From: Hyparrhenia diplandra | Lineage: Eukaryota > Streptophyta > Magnoliopsida > Poales > Poaceae | NCBI GenBank assembly: GCA_015847255.1 | Contig: JADLZK010009250.1 | Coordinates: forward strand, 1-64,000 | Length of the DNA stretch: 64,000 nt | Direction of reading: 5' to 3' | Shown: piece by piece, positions 13,401 through 25,400 of the stretch | Layout of the letters: every line of letters starts with the position of its first letter | Position numbering within the stretch: the stretch's first letter is position 1 | Notes under the pieces: model-generated | What the model saw: the letters and a program-made list of their open reading frames with translations, nothing else | Database searches by the model: none | Told to the model about the DNA's origin: nothing | Position numbers and translations under genes: made by a program

Positions 13401-16400
13401 CTTCCACCCTTCTGCGCGCCGCCACGAGGAGCATCGCCTGGACTCCATCTCGCCATGCCCGCTAACGCCGCGTCTTGAAGTCGACTCCCTCCTGGCTGCG
13501 GGGAAGCCTCGCGCCTGACCGGCCCGCCTTGTGCTTGGTGACCACCCCCCTTCTCGTCCTTCTTGAGCTTGAAGACCCGCCGGCGAGATCGGGCGGGCTT
13601 GTCGGGGAGATCCGACGAAGCCCCAAGTCCGGTTCTTCTCGGCCGATTGAGCTCTGCTTCATTGCCGCCTCCCACTCGGGATGGCCCTTGGCCTCCGGGT
13701 GGTGGCCGATGGGCTCCGGCGTGCGTGGTGGAGGGCCGAGCAAGAGCCGCTTCGCTGCCGGCGGCCGGCTGGACTCGATGATGTTAGATGCCCGTCACCG
13801 TTGGCCAAAGTGGTTTGGTTGCCGTATTGGCCCGCCGGCCGCTCCTCGCCGTTTCTCCGGGCCGGGCGCGTGCCGATCGGTGGGCGTGGGGCGAGTCGGC
13901 GTAAACTGCGGCGTGGTTGGTGACGCCTGGGGCGAGGAGTGCCCGCAGCCTCCCGCCGGCGCCCACACGCTCCCTGAGCCGAGCGGATGGCGAGATGTGC
14001 CGCGGCGGCGCGGTGGGCTGCAGCCCGTGACGGTGTCCGCGTCCCGAATCCTGCGATCCTCGGTCCTCCGCCGATGACCTAACTCCTCGTCGCATGAGCC
14101 ATCTCCTCTCCTTCGTGAATCCAGCCCGCGGCTCGTCGAAGAACCACGTCTCGCGAGATGCGCACGCCCGGGTGGCGGGGTCGAGGATGCGGTGGGCCTT
14201 GGCGGCCGCCCGCGCGTGCGATGAAGATCCCCCGGCCTGCGATCGATCGACTTCTTTGACTGCGGCGGATCATGGCAAGCGCAATACCCGACGTCGTGCG
14301 AGGGGTGCCCTGCGGGCGCGCCGTGCAGGGCCTCATACGGTGTCATGCCTGCCCCGGCGCCTTGGTCGGGGCCGGTTGATGAGATGGACGGCGGTGACTG
14401 CGGCCTCGCCCGGGGCGTCGCGGCACGCAAACTCCTCGGGCGGCGCCGGGCCATGGCGACCACCGTGCCGTTCGGCGCTCCACGACGCCCGTTCTCGCCG
14501 CGGTGAGCGGGCGCCGTAGTGATGCCGGATCCCCTCCTCCGCATGATGGCGGTGAATCCCGCCGGGACAGTGAACTCCTTCGGTGTCGTCCGCCCGCGGT
14601 GCGCAGCTTACCGCTTCTGCATCTCCTCGCGCGCGCGATCTTGATGGCATCCGCGGCCATGTCTTCTTCGTCGCCGGGAGCGCCACCCACATGTACCGGC
14701 GATGGCGTCGTGACACGGCGGCGAGTGCGATGCGCCGCCACCGGGAGTCGCCGGCGATCGGTCGCGGGAGATCCCCGTGCACCGGCGGATCGGGGATCTA
14801 GCGGCAGCGGTACTTGGCCTCCGGCGGGGAACGGGGCGGCGGTGCCGTGTGATGACGCACGTGTCGTGAGAAGCTGCCGACGTGCTTGATCGCCGGCAGC
14901 GCGCCATGCCCTTCCTTGACAACCTTCGCAGCCGTATCGAAATGCGAATGGCCATACCTGCTCATGCGGCCGCGCCTCATCATCGCTTGGCGCGGCCGAA
15001 CCGCATACGGCTTGGCGGTGTTCATGTGCGAGGATGTAGAGCCGGTTGGCGCTCCGCCGTACCTTGACGAGGCCGCTCAGGCCGGTCCCAAATCCATGAC
15101 GGAGACCATCCTTGATCGCACCGAGAGCCTCCTCGTCGTTTTGCCCCAAACTCATGATAGAGTTCAGAGCTTGGGATGTAGTACACCCAGTGGAGCACCG
15201 TGCTCGCGCTCTTGGCCGAAGATGATGGACCGGCGCGGGTGGATTTCCACCTTCGACTCGTGCCGAACCACCGTGCCTCCGGCCGTAGTGTCAGTCGGTG
15301 AAGAGCTGCCCGCCGTCATGTGGTGCGTCGTCGGCCGGTGTCAGTACCCGACCATCAATCTTCGGCGAAGACGGGCTCGAGAGTGGAGGAAAGGCTGTCG
15401 CCTTGGGCTCGGAGATGTCTCGCGGCCACCGAGGCTTGGCGTAGAAGGAGGAAGCTTGAGCCTGGCTGGCGCCCTCGCCGCATCCATCTCCACGAACCCG
15501 CACGCCCGGGAACAGAGGCGCATCCTCCCCTTCGTTACGCAGCGTCGCGCACTTCGATTCGATGCGGGTTGGGGGACAATCCAGCCCGATGGTGAAGCAG
15601 TTGCGGTTGAGGCGGTGTCGTCGCGACCCGGCCGCCGTCGCCACCGCCCTCTCCCCTGCACCTTGTTCGCCTCCCTTCCCCTTGTTCTTCTTTGCCACCG
15701 CGGGGCGGCGGTGCGCCGCCATCCTTCGACGACCCCGGCGCCCTCCTCCTTCTTCTTCTTCGAAGGCCCGCCTTTGCTCGGCGGTGTCTGAGGGCTTGCC
15801 GTTGCTCGCCTCCCGCCTACGGCACCTTACCGATCCTGGACCGACTTCGTAATGGCGGTGGCGTCGACCGATGGTGAGCTCGAAAGTCGGCGAGTCTCGA
15901 TGGAAGGGACCATTTGCTCGTACTTCTTGGGCATGCAGGAGAAACTTCTCCACGGCGCGGCTCTCGTTGAGGTCGGTGTCGCGTTGCCGCCATCTGCTCC
16001 CATCGGATTGGTCGGCGGCAGCGCAAAGTCCCTCGACTTCCTCCCGCAGAAAGTGAACCTTCCAGCTCCCGGCTGCGGAAGCGGCAAATGGCTCCGTCAG
16101 CTTGGCGCCATCAATCTGCCAGGCCACGCCGCGTGGCTGTCGCCTCGAGGGCAAGCTTGGGCGCTCCTCTTCCGGGCGATCGCGGCGACTCCGGCCGGCA
16201 CCGGCCGCGCCGAGGAGCGCCTCCGGCCCGCCGTCCTCCTCGTAGGCCGGTCGCCGTAGAGCACGGCCTCCTAGAGACCGCCGCGCTGAGCTTCACCTTC
16301 ATCGAAGGCTCCACTCGTGGTAGTTGGGCGGGTGAGGTTAGGAGCCCGCCGTATTTGGATCGTACACACTGCGCAGCTTGGAACGCCCGCCGCTCGCGGC

Positions 16401-19400
16401 TCCGCCAGCTGCGAGATGCGGCGGCGGGCGGCTCACCGGCTCCTCGATCCTCGGCCCGCTCACCTTGTCATCTCCTCGCGCTTCACCTCCTCGCCCGCGA
16501 GGGCTGCGGCGAGAGCTGCGGCTTTGGCCCGGCGGCGGCGGCCGCCTGCGCCTCTGGCGCTGCTTGGCGGCCACAACCTCCGCGGCGAGGCGGCTCCTCC
16601 TCCGGGCTCCTCGGCCGATGGGCGTGCTCCTTCTGCCATTGAGCCGACCCTGCGGCCCGCGATCCCGGCGCTCTCTCGGCCGAAGTGGACATGGTGGTGA
16701 CGGCGGCGGCGGTGGGCGGTGGGAAGACACTAGAACCCTAGGCTCTTGATACCAATTGTTGCCCAAAACATGGATCGAACGCCGGAGGTCGGCTTGACCG
16801 GAGGGCCGCTTGATTGAATTGAACTTGCAATGTCTTGCTTACAAGAGGGGTGGGCTGCTTTGCTTATATAGGCGAGCTCCTTGCCTTTACTTAGGGGCTA
16901 AGCATAGCCTTTACTTAGGGGCTAAGCAACTTAAGGGCTAAGCAAAAGTAAGTGCGGGAAAGTAAGATACAAGTGCTAGGGATTAATCTGCTATCACTAA
17001 GTACATTACCCTCATCAAGGATATGTACAAGGATGGGGACGACGTGTGTTCGAACACGTGATGGCGTATACTAGTGACTTTTCAATTAACATAACATCCC
17101 TTGTTTATTTACTTTGGTGATGGATAAGGTCACAACGGATATGGGGGTGATATCCCTTGGTGTATGCTCTTTGCGCGGATGATGTGGTGCTAGTGGACGG
17201 AGAGTAGAGAAAGGGGTGAATAAAAGTTGGAGCCGTGGAGGCACACGCTAGAGTCAAAAGGGTTCGGGACCGAGTAGGACCAACGTATACTCAAGGCATA
17301 GTTTAAAGTTTCTATAGCGTAAATATGTGATGTTGATTTAAATACTCGGGAAAAGTCCATAAGGCATTCAACAGAGAGTAGCGAACAGACGTGCGAGATA
17401 TAAAGGAATGGGCAGTTTTCCTTAAGTCTATATCGGCAGTTTTTATGAAGGTTACATCGGCAGTTTTCTTAAGGTCTATATCGGCAGGTTTTCCCGAGGC
17501 CTACATCGGTAGTTTTGGATGGCATGTCTACTCCTTGAGCCAATCGGAGAATTTTCTTGAAAGTCCAAACATGGATATCGACTTGGAAGATGTCGGCGAA
17601 GTTTACAACAGTCATCAAGACCCGAGTACATGATGTGCAACTTCGGCCCGACTAGGCACGAGGATGGGGGTGTTAGCCTTGATGGACAAGTGGTGGCCAA
17701 GAAGGATACTTTTGGTATTTAGGATCTATGCTACTGAAGGATGGCGACATTAATGAAGATGTTAGACATAGAATCGCTTGAGGTTGGCTTAAGTGGCGTC
17801 AAGCTTGACGGGGAGGGTGTCACGAAGCTAAAAGGGAAATTCTATAGGGCGGCGATTCGCCGGTGATACTATATGGTGTTGAAGGTTGGCCTACAAAAAG
17901 GCGACATGTTCAGAGATGCGTATGTTGCGTTGGTTTCTTGGGCATACTATACGGGATGAAGAGATTCGGGATAAGGTCGGGGTGGCTCTATCGAAGAGAA
18001 ATTGATTCTCAACATCGGTTGAGATGGTTTGGACATGTTCAACGGAGACCTCCGAGGCGCCCGCTAGCGTAGTGGGGTTTTTAGAGCGGGTAGATAATGT
18101 AAAGAGAGGTAGAGGTCGACCCTAGACTAACTTGGGACGAGTCGGTTAAGAGAGACCTTAAGGAGTGGAATATCTCCAAGGATTTAGCTATGGATAGAAG
18201 CGCATGGAGACTAGCTATCAGCATGCCTGAACCGTAACCTTTGTTTCTTTTTTCTATCTACCATCTTTACCTTTTGTCTTATGCGTTTGTGTGTGTGTGG
18301 TCTTTTATACTTGTTTCATATGGGTTTATCTCTAGCCTACCCCAACTAGCTTGGGACTAAAGGCTATGTTGTTGTTTGTTGTTGTTGTCTTGGTGGACGA
18401 TGAATGTGCTCGAGGACTTTACCACTGTCTTTATCATCTTAATATATTATTTGAATTTTGCAGGCGCCGTGTCATACAGGTATATGCCAAAGGGTGCTCG
18501 TGTGCTTGATGGTTCCTTCATGACACAAGAGCTAAACTTTTCTATGCATTCTTCAGAATCGTCATTGAGTTCTGAGCCTCTTGCAGCTGCATCTGCTTCA
18601 ATTGCAGATCCATATGTTCTTTTGAAAATGGGTGATGGATCCATTCGACTTCTCATAGGAGGTATGATTCACATATATCCAGTTTGCCTCTGAAGTTTAG
18701 CTATACCTATATCTAATTAAAGTGTGCAATGGTCCAAACTAGTCAGTTGGGAGTTGGTAATGCAAGAAAAGTTTCAGAGCAGAAGAACATTAGAACTAAT
18801 TAGCCATATACAACGTTGTAAACTAAACTGAGGTCTGTGACAATTACTCTCTCTTCTCCTGCTATGTTGATCAGCGCCTGTGCCTGTTCCTCCTTGGAAC
18901 CTAGAAACTTATTGTTGACCATTTATAACATGTAAAGCCCATCGGAAATAACACAGTAATGTTTTTACAACTTCAATTCCAGTTATGAAAAATATTAAAC
19001 CCCTGAGGCCTTGGACATTTTTTTTTCTCTCTCGAATACACAGGAGTGAAATGTTGTCAGATTACTTATTCTTATCGCTGCAAAATTCATGGTGAATTGG
19101 TACTCCCGATACTATATGTAGATGATAGCCAGCAGTTGGGTTGGTAATGAACATTCTTGTGACAATTTCGCATTACCAGGTAGGGATGCAAGTTCGATTT
19201 GCTTCGGATCGACCCATAACGCATAAAAATGAACTAGTGCGGATTTGATAGCATTTAGCAAGAGATGGAAAACAAATGAACTAATGCAGTGACCTATAAC
19301 TACCCATTAGATATCCACTTCCAGCCCTAATGACGTGGTTTGAATATTTTTATTTTTTGCCACGCTGAATTTCCTTTTCTCACTGGGTTCTCCCCTGCTT

Positions 19401-22400
19401 GTGGGCAGAAATGCTACTTGTGTCATAAAAGAAAAGTAAGTTTTTCAATCAGTTGTAGAAAGAATTACCCCTCGTTGGTTGTATTCCTGAGTTACACGAA
19501 CTTGAGTCATTTTCAGCAAAGATTAGGGTGTCACAGGAGGTCGTTAGCATGTGTCCTGGGTGGTCGTTAGCATGTCCAAGGCAGCCGCCTTCGCGCGGTG
19601 TTTCTTGGCCTGTGTGCGAAAAAGTTTCTTCTTAATGCAATGCTGTGGGGCGGTCTTTCCCATGCAAGGTTGAGTTTTAAGATTAGGGTGTCACAGGAGG
19701 TGACAATTATTGAGGTTTACGTCGAGTGTGGGTTAGTGCCTGAGCATCTAAGTGTAGAATGAGATTGTAGGTTGAAATAAATAAAAGCTAACTGATACAT
19801 GGGCTCACATTATGTTGATGTGCATTTGTTTAGTGTCAGCCATTTTGAAAGTTGAAAATATGATAATCATTCAGAGGTGGTGTAGAAATACTAAAAAAAG
19901 AACCTTGCCATGAGAGTTCCCAAATAATGAAGGTAGAGCATGGCAATCACTTGCTTTCTCACAGTTGAATTGAAAAGAGAAGTGTGAAACTGTGCGTATC
20001 TATTGGGTTCCATGTTTGTTGAAGTTTAAGCATCTATATAAACCGCCTTATTTCAGTGTTAACCTGCTAATCTCAATGACATTTAGACATGATTAGCTTC
20101 AGTGGTGAAGATTGGAAGTTCATGTATTAGCGCCAAAACATGGTTTCTGTTCAAATGTGTATATGTGCATTGCCAACCTCTTCCCAATCGCTTAAGCTTT
20201 TAGGTTGAACGAGGTCTCGAGTTCGAATCATGGTAGAGGCAATTTAAGTCCGCCCCTTTATTTTTCCACGTTTGCGTCTCTCTTTGGCTGCACGTGAGTG
20301 AGGGTGTTGAAATGTGTATAAGTGCATTGCCCATCTCTCCCCAATCGCTAAGCTTTTTGGGTTGAACCTGTCGGTGCGTGCAACTTAACAGTTTCATGCA
20401 AACATACTAGATGCCTTCCCTAGTCCCTGAGGAATTCCTCTACTGTTAAGTAGGAGCTATGCTAATCATTTCAATCTAGATTCTTTATTAGGTGATCTGC
20501 CTTGCACGATTTGTGCCCTTTGCCTTTGCCATTAACAGATACCTGAAACTGGTACTCCTATTTTGTTCGCTGTCCTTTTATCATCTTTTTATTAATAAAA
20601 AACATGATTACATGTTATGCCTTCTGATGCAGATCATTCTACCTGTACTATATCTATAAATGCTCCTGCCATATTTGCAAGCTCAAGTGGCGAATATCAT
20701 CATGTACACTTTACTGTGACAGAGGCCCTGAGCCATGGCTGAGAAAGACCTGTACTGATGCATGGATATCCACTGGTATTGGAGAGGCTACTGACGTCAA
20801 TGACAATTCTTCTCATGACCTGTCTGATATATATTGCATAATTTGTTATGAAAGCGGTAAACTGGAAATTTTCGAAGTACCCAGTTTTAAATGTGTGTTC
20901 TCTGTGGATAATTTTGTTTCTGGACCAGCTATCTTGTTTGATGGGTCTTCCCATATTTCTACTAAGGATTCTGGAATAGGGGATCGAGATGCTACTAAAG
21001 TTTCTGTGAAGAAAGAGGAAGCAACAAACATTAAGGTAGTTGAGCTTGCAATGCATAGATGGTCTGGGCAGTTCAGTCGACCATTCCTCTTTGGATTATT
21101 GAATGATGGGACATTGTTGTGTTATCACACTTATTATTATGAAAGCTCTGAAAGCAATGTGCAATGTTCTCCTTTCTCACCTCATGGTTCACCTGATATT
21201 AGCAATGCCACTGATTCAAGACTCAGAAATTTGAGATTTCGTCGGGTCTCAATAGACACCTCATCACGAGATGACATATCATGTCTTGTTCGACCAAGAA
21301 TAACTGTTTTCAACAACGTTGGAGGGTACGAGGGATTATTTCTTGCTGGCCCCAGGCCAACCTGGGTTTTTGTTTGTCGACAGCGATTTCGGGTACATCC
21401 ACAGGTATGCAAAATGCTACTCTCTCTCTCTCTCTCTGTCTGTCTCTCTGGGTATCAAAGAATATTGTTTTTATATGGTTAGGAAGCAGTTCCATTCTTT
21501 TGTTGAGTATTTCAGCCCGAACCTACTCAGTTACTCTGCTGAATTGTTCTTTTGTTCTAAAATCTGGAGAACATAAAAAAAAGTTCTCTTTCAGTTTTCA
21601 AGTGGTGGTTTTCAACTATTTGTATTGTTTGTTTTACTTCATATATGGTCTATCTATCCTGATGACCCATCCTCGTAGGCGTCCAGTAAAATTCATGCTA
21701 AATTGGTCAGAATTTAAAAATTTTGTCTCTCAGATTCAAATGCTTATGTCACTGGGGTGCGTTTCCTTAGGTTATACAGAAATAGCACTTACATACAACT
21801 TCAGTTCTATTTTTCTTTCTTTTATAAACAGTTACATTTTGCAGTTATGCGATGGTCGATTGTAGCCTTTACCGTTCTCCACAATGTCAATTGTTGCCGT
21901 GGTCTTATCTATGTTACATCTCAGGTAAAGTGTCATTTAGATGCCTTTTTCAACATAATACTTTCTATGCTTCTTTGTGTCTGTCCACATCGCAGTTGCA
22001 CTTACCAAGGAAGTGTGAGTTCCAAGGAAAAAAAAATGTGTATGAAATAACCACCCATTCCCTTACAAAATAGCAAATATTACCAATTCTTTCAAAGGGC
22101 ATGGAGTGGAAGCGTTGCAAATTTGCAATAACTACACTATTGAATTTTATTTTATTGCTGGATACAATCAACAGAAAAATATTGTGAAATGTACAAATAT
22201 GGTGACTGGGTGTTTATGTACTTGATTCCCACAAAAAAATATTGCTTTTCTTTTTGGATCTTGAAATTATGAATTATGGGTTCAGGGTTTCCTGAAGATA
22301 TGTCAGTTGCCATCTGCATATAACTATGACAACTACTGGCCTGTTCAGAAGGTAATGTTAATCTTCATGTCCACATGCTTTACCTTAACATTATTTGTAG

Positions 22401-25400
22401 CATTGTTTATCTTAATATTTTGTTTCCTGGTGTTGCACATCTGTAGGTCCCCCTTGCATGGTACTCCACATCAGGTCACATATTATGCAGAGCAGTCACT
22501 TTATCCGCTTATTGTGTCAGTTCCTGTAAGTACTACATCTTTAATGGTTTCTGTTTTTGTAAGCACTATATGTACTGTCATATGGTGCCTGTTCCTGTAA
22601 GTGCTGTATACTGTTTCTGTGTTTGTTCTTGTAAGTACTCTGTACTGTCTTATACTCTTACTATTGTTTACTTACTAGGTTACTTCTTTTTTATTGTGCT
22701 TGTAAGGCATATCTATGTATATATAGATCTCTGTAGTTTAAGGTTCTTTGTTTCATTTATTGCAGCAGGTTAAGCCCCTTAAATCAAGTTCTTTCTTCTA
22801 TGGCTGATCAAGAACTGGGTCTGCACATAGAGAACGATGTTACAAGTGGTGATGACCTCCAAAAGGTTTATACTGTGGATGAATTTGAAGTTCGCATTAT
22901 GGAGTTGGAAAAACCCAGTGGACGTTGGGAGACAAAGTTCACCATTCGATGCAATCATTTGAAAATGCTTTAACAGTGCGCATCGTTACCTTGCAAGTAT
23001 GTATGTCTTCTATACTTGTATGCATACTGCATTCAAACTAAAATTTTATTTACCAGAGTATTATGGATTTTCACCTCAGAACACATCTACGAAGGAAAAT
23101 GAAACCCTAATGGCCATTGGAACTGCTTATGTTCAAGGGAGGATGTTGCTGCTAGAGGACGGGTGCTTCTGTTCTCTTTCAATAAAAGTGAAAATTCTCA
23201 AAATCTGGTACTTAGAGCCTTGTTGGACTTCTTTGGATTAAAAATGCCTAGTTTCCTCCTGACATTTCAACTAATACTATCCTTATCTTGTTACTTGTTA
23301 ATATTTGTTTCAGGTTACTGAAGTCTACTCAAAAGAGAGCAAAGGTGCAGTATCTGCTGTTGCCTCTCTTCAAGGTCATCTACTGATAGCTTCTGGTCCT
23401 AAGATCACATTGAATAAATGGACTGGCTCTGAATTGACTGCCGTTGCATTCTATGATGCCCGTTGCATGTTGTGAGCCTGAACATTGTAAGTATTGTACA
23501 TACTTCAATTCATTTATATGTGGTGCTTAAGAACCCTTGTATTTTGATAGTTATAAATAATTTTCCTGCTACCAAGTCAAATTTACTTTTTCTGATATGT
23601 TTTGTTAGAGTATTTCCAGATATAGTAGATTAGGATCATGTAACCCCAAGCAATGTACTCCTATATAATCCATCTATGAGGCTCAGCAAAACAATCAGCT
23701 ATTCCACCAAATTGGCATCATGAGTTCAAACTTTGATCTAGGGCACAAGACATCGCTTGCACCAGCGTGCTCTCGGGGAGAATAATGTTCTCCAGGGGCA
23801 GCGCCCTTGTTAGGTGTCTGATTCTATTGATCTGCTGCCCTCGTCATCCTTCTAGCGTGGGTAGCAGCAGCAGAAGTCACCTACCGTCTCTCCACCATCG
23901 GCCTTCTCTAGATCTTTGCTACCAGACCACACCTTGTACCTGTGAGCCCTGCTGCAAACTGTCCCAGCGCCGCCCATATGGCGATTGGGCTAGGTTTTGC
24001 TGACCTTGTGCATTGTTGCACTCCACCGTGCTGCCACCTTTGTGTCATCTCTGCGCTGCTGAGATCTATTTGATCTAGCGGGAGCCCACCACCAGCCGCG
24101 TCGCTTCTGTCACTGAAGGATGCCTTCGCTTGGCCCTCTGCTGTCACCAATTATAATCTGTTGCTGCTCCGATGTGACTGTGCAGGGGGGGGTTCGGGTG
24201 GTTTTAGTCTCAGCATTAGAATCAACTATTCCACCAATTACTTCTCTCCTACATTTTTATCTGGTAACTGCAGAAATCTGAAATCTTATCCCTTTTTTTC
24301 CATAGGCAATGGTAGTGCACCATTTATTTTGGTCTTGGAAAAGTCGATTTATTTGACTTGTGGAAACTGCCATAAATCATCCTCTCTTTGGCCAAACGTC
24401 AAAGCTTTCAATTTTCTTACATTCCCATTACTTCCTTTGCTGTTTCCTCATCCCAGAGATTACTTATTCTTATAGGATCTGAACACACCAGCTCTTAGGC
24501 CATAGACTAATTTTAATAACACATGTTGCTAAACAGAAATATAAAATACAATGGGGGATTTGGGATTGGGATGTAAACTTCTTGGTATTTTTTTTTTTAG
24601 AAAAAGACTAGATTTTTTTCTCGAACAGCATAGGAGAACTACACATCATTTCATTAAGGTAGAGAAAAGTTACACAGGTCCAAGAGACCCAACTCACACA
24701 CCCCACACCAAGGACACCAGATTACAGACTCACCGCATGAAGAGAACAAAAAGCGACGAAAAAACCTCTAAGCATTAAGCTCCAGAAGTCAGCAACCTAA
24801 AAACAAGCTCCTGGAGCTTGGAGGCCCCTACCGAGCACCAGAGCCCTCCCTCTGAGCTAATAGCCCTAAGAACATCCTGAACACATGGCGTCTTGTTATC
24901 AAAGACACAAGCATTGCGATGCTTCCAAATCTCGAGCCACCAAAATTATCAAGGAATTGAGGCCTTTCCGCACTTCCATTGGAACAGCAGCAATTGACCT
25001 CTTCCACCACCCCAAGAAACGAGTTACAGTAGGCTGTGGAACCAATGCAGCAGCCCCAACTGATGCAAAACCAGGAACCAAACTTGTCGAGTGAAAACAC
25101 AGCCCACTAGTAAATGGTTTATAGTTTCTTCCTCTTGATCACATAGTGGACATGCTTCAGGATGGGGCAGATTCCTTTTTGCTAATCTGTCCGCTGTCCA
25201 AACCCGGTTGTGAAATGCCAACCAAATAAAAAACTTACAACGTGGAGGTGCCCAGGTTTTCCAGATTCTTCTCCATGCCCCAAACTTGATGGATCCCACA
25301 AAGAAGGCTGTGTAGGCAGATTTACTGCTTGTAGGAAGAAAAGAATTAGATCAATCTATTAGGAACCAGGTGGCTTTTTAATTAAGAAATACTGAAATAC

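Larger units (their letters stand above)
11974..16996 (-). mobile_element. Ty1/copia retrotransposon with about 240-bp LTRs inside the RTE LINE
   Basis: LTRs at 11974-12208 and 16757-16996 flank a 4.5-kb interior, with a perfect 5-bp TSD CTAAG at 11969-11973 and 16997-17001. Minus-strand coding order is gag (about 16690-15290), integrase (about 14330-14100 is the C-terminal part), reverse transcriptase (about 13160-13060 carries the DD box region) and RNase H (about 12430-12260, with HDVSKHIGTKFHFI). The interior is GC-rich and frame-broken throughout. Confidence 0.9.
11705..18391 (+). mobile_element. RTE-type LINE, interrupted by a copia element
   Basis: The part before the insertion encodes broken RT core motifs (the TMEAIFLVQQ block, then an F-I-D-L-type block). 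The part after it continues with TLIKDMYKDG, GDIPWCMLFA followed by a damaged D-D-V-V-L (about 17150-17190), LYGVEGWPTKRRHVQ (about 17865), HRLRWFGHVQRRPP (about 18015), and ends near LAIS-MPEP. A TTG-repeat tail follows (18366-18391), typical of RTE elements, which lack poly(A). Several frameshifts and stops make it inactive. The split lies between KHKVPTK and YITLIKD. Confidence 0.8.
18662..20632. other. CPSF160 intron carrying two small retroelement insertions
   Basis: Apart from the truncated LINE at 19542-19680 and the SMART element at 20148-20390, this intron shows no coding potential or other element ends that I can recognise. Confidence 0.6.

Noticed and set aside
14886..15791. Plus-strand ORF of 301 codons
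   Set aside because: It is antisense to copia gag/pol blocks recognisable on the minus strand; no protein family likeness on the plus strand.
20211..20225. tRNA gene suggested by GAGTTCGAATC
   Set aside because: There is no A box at the right distance and no acceptor stem; the motif is inside a SMART element.
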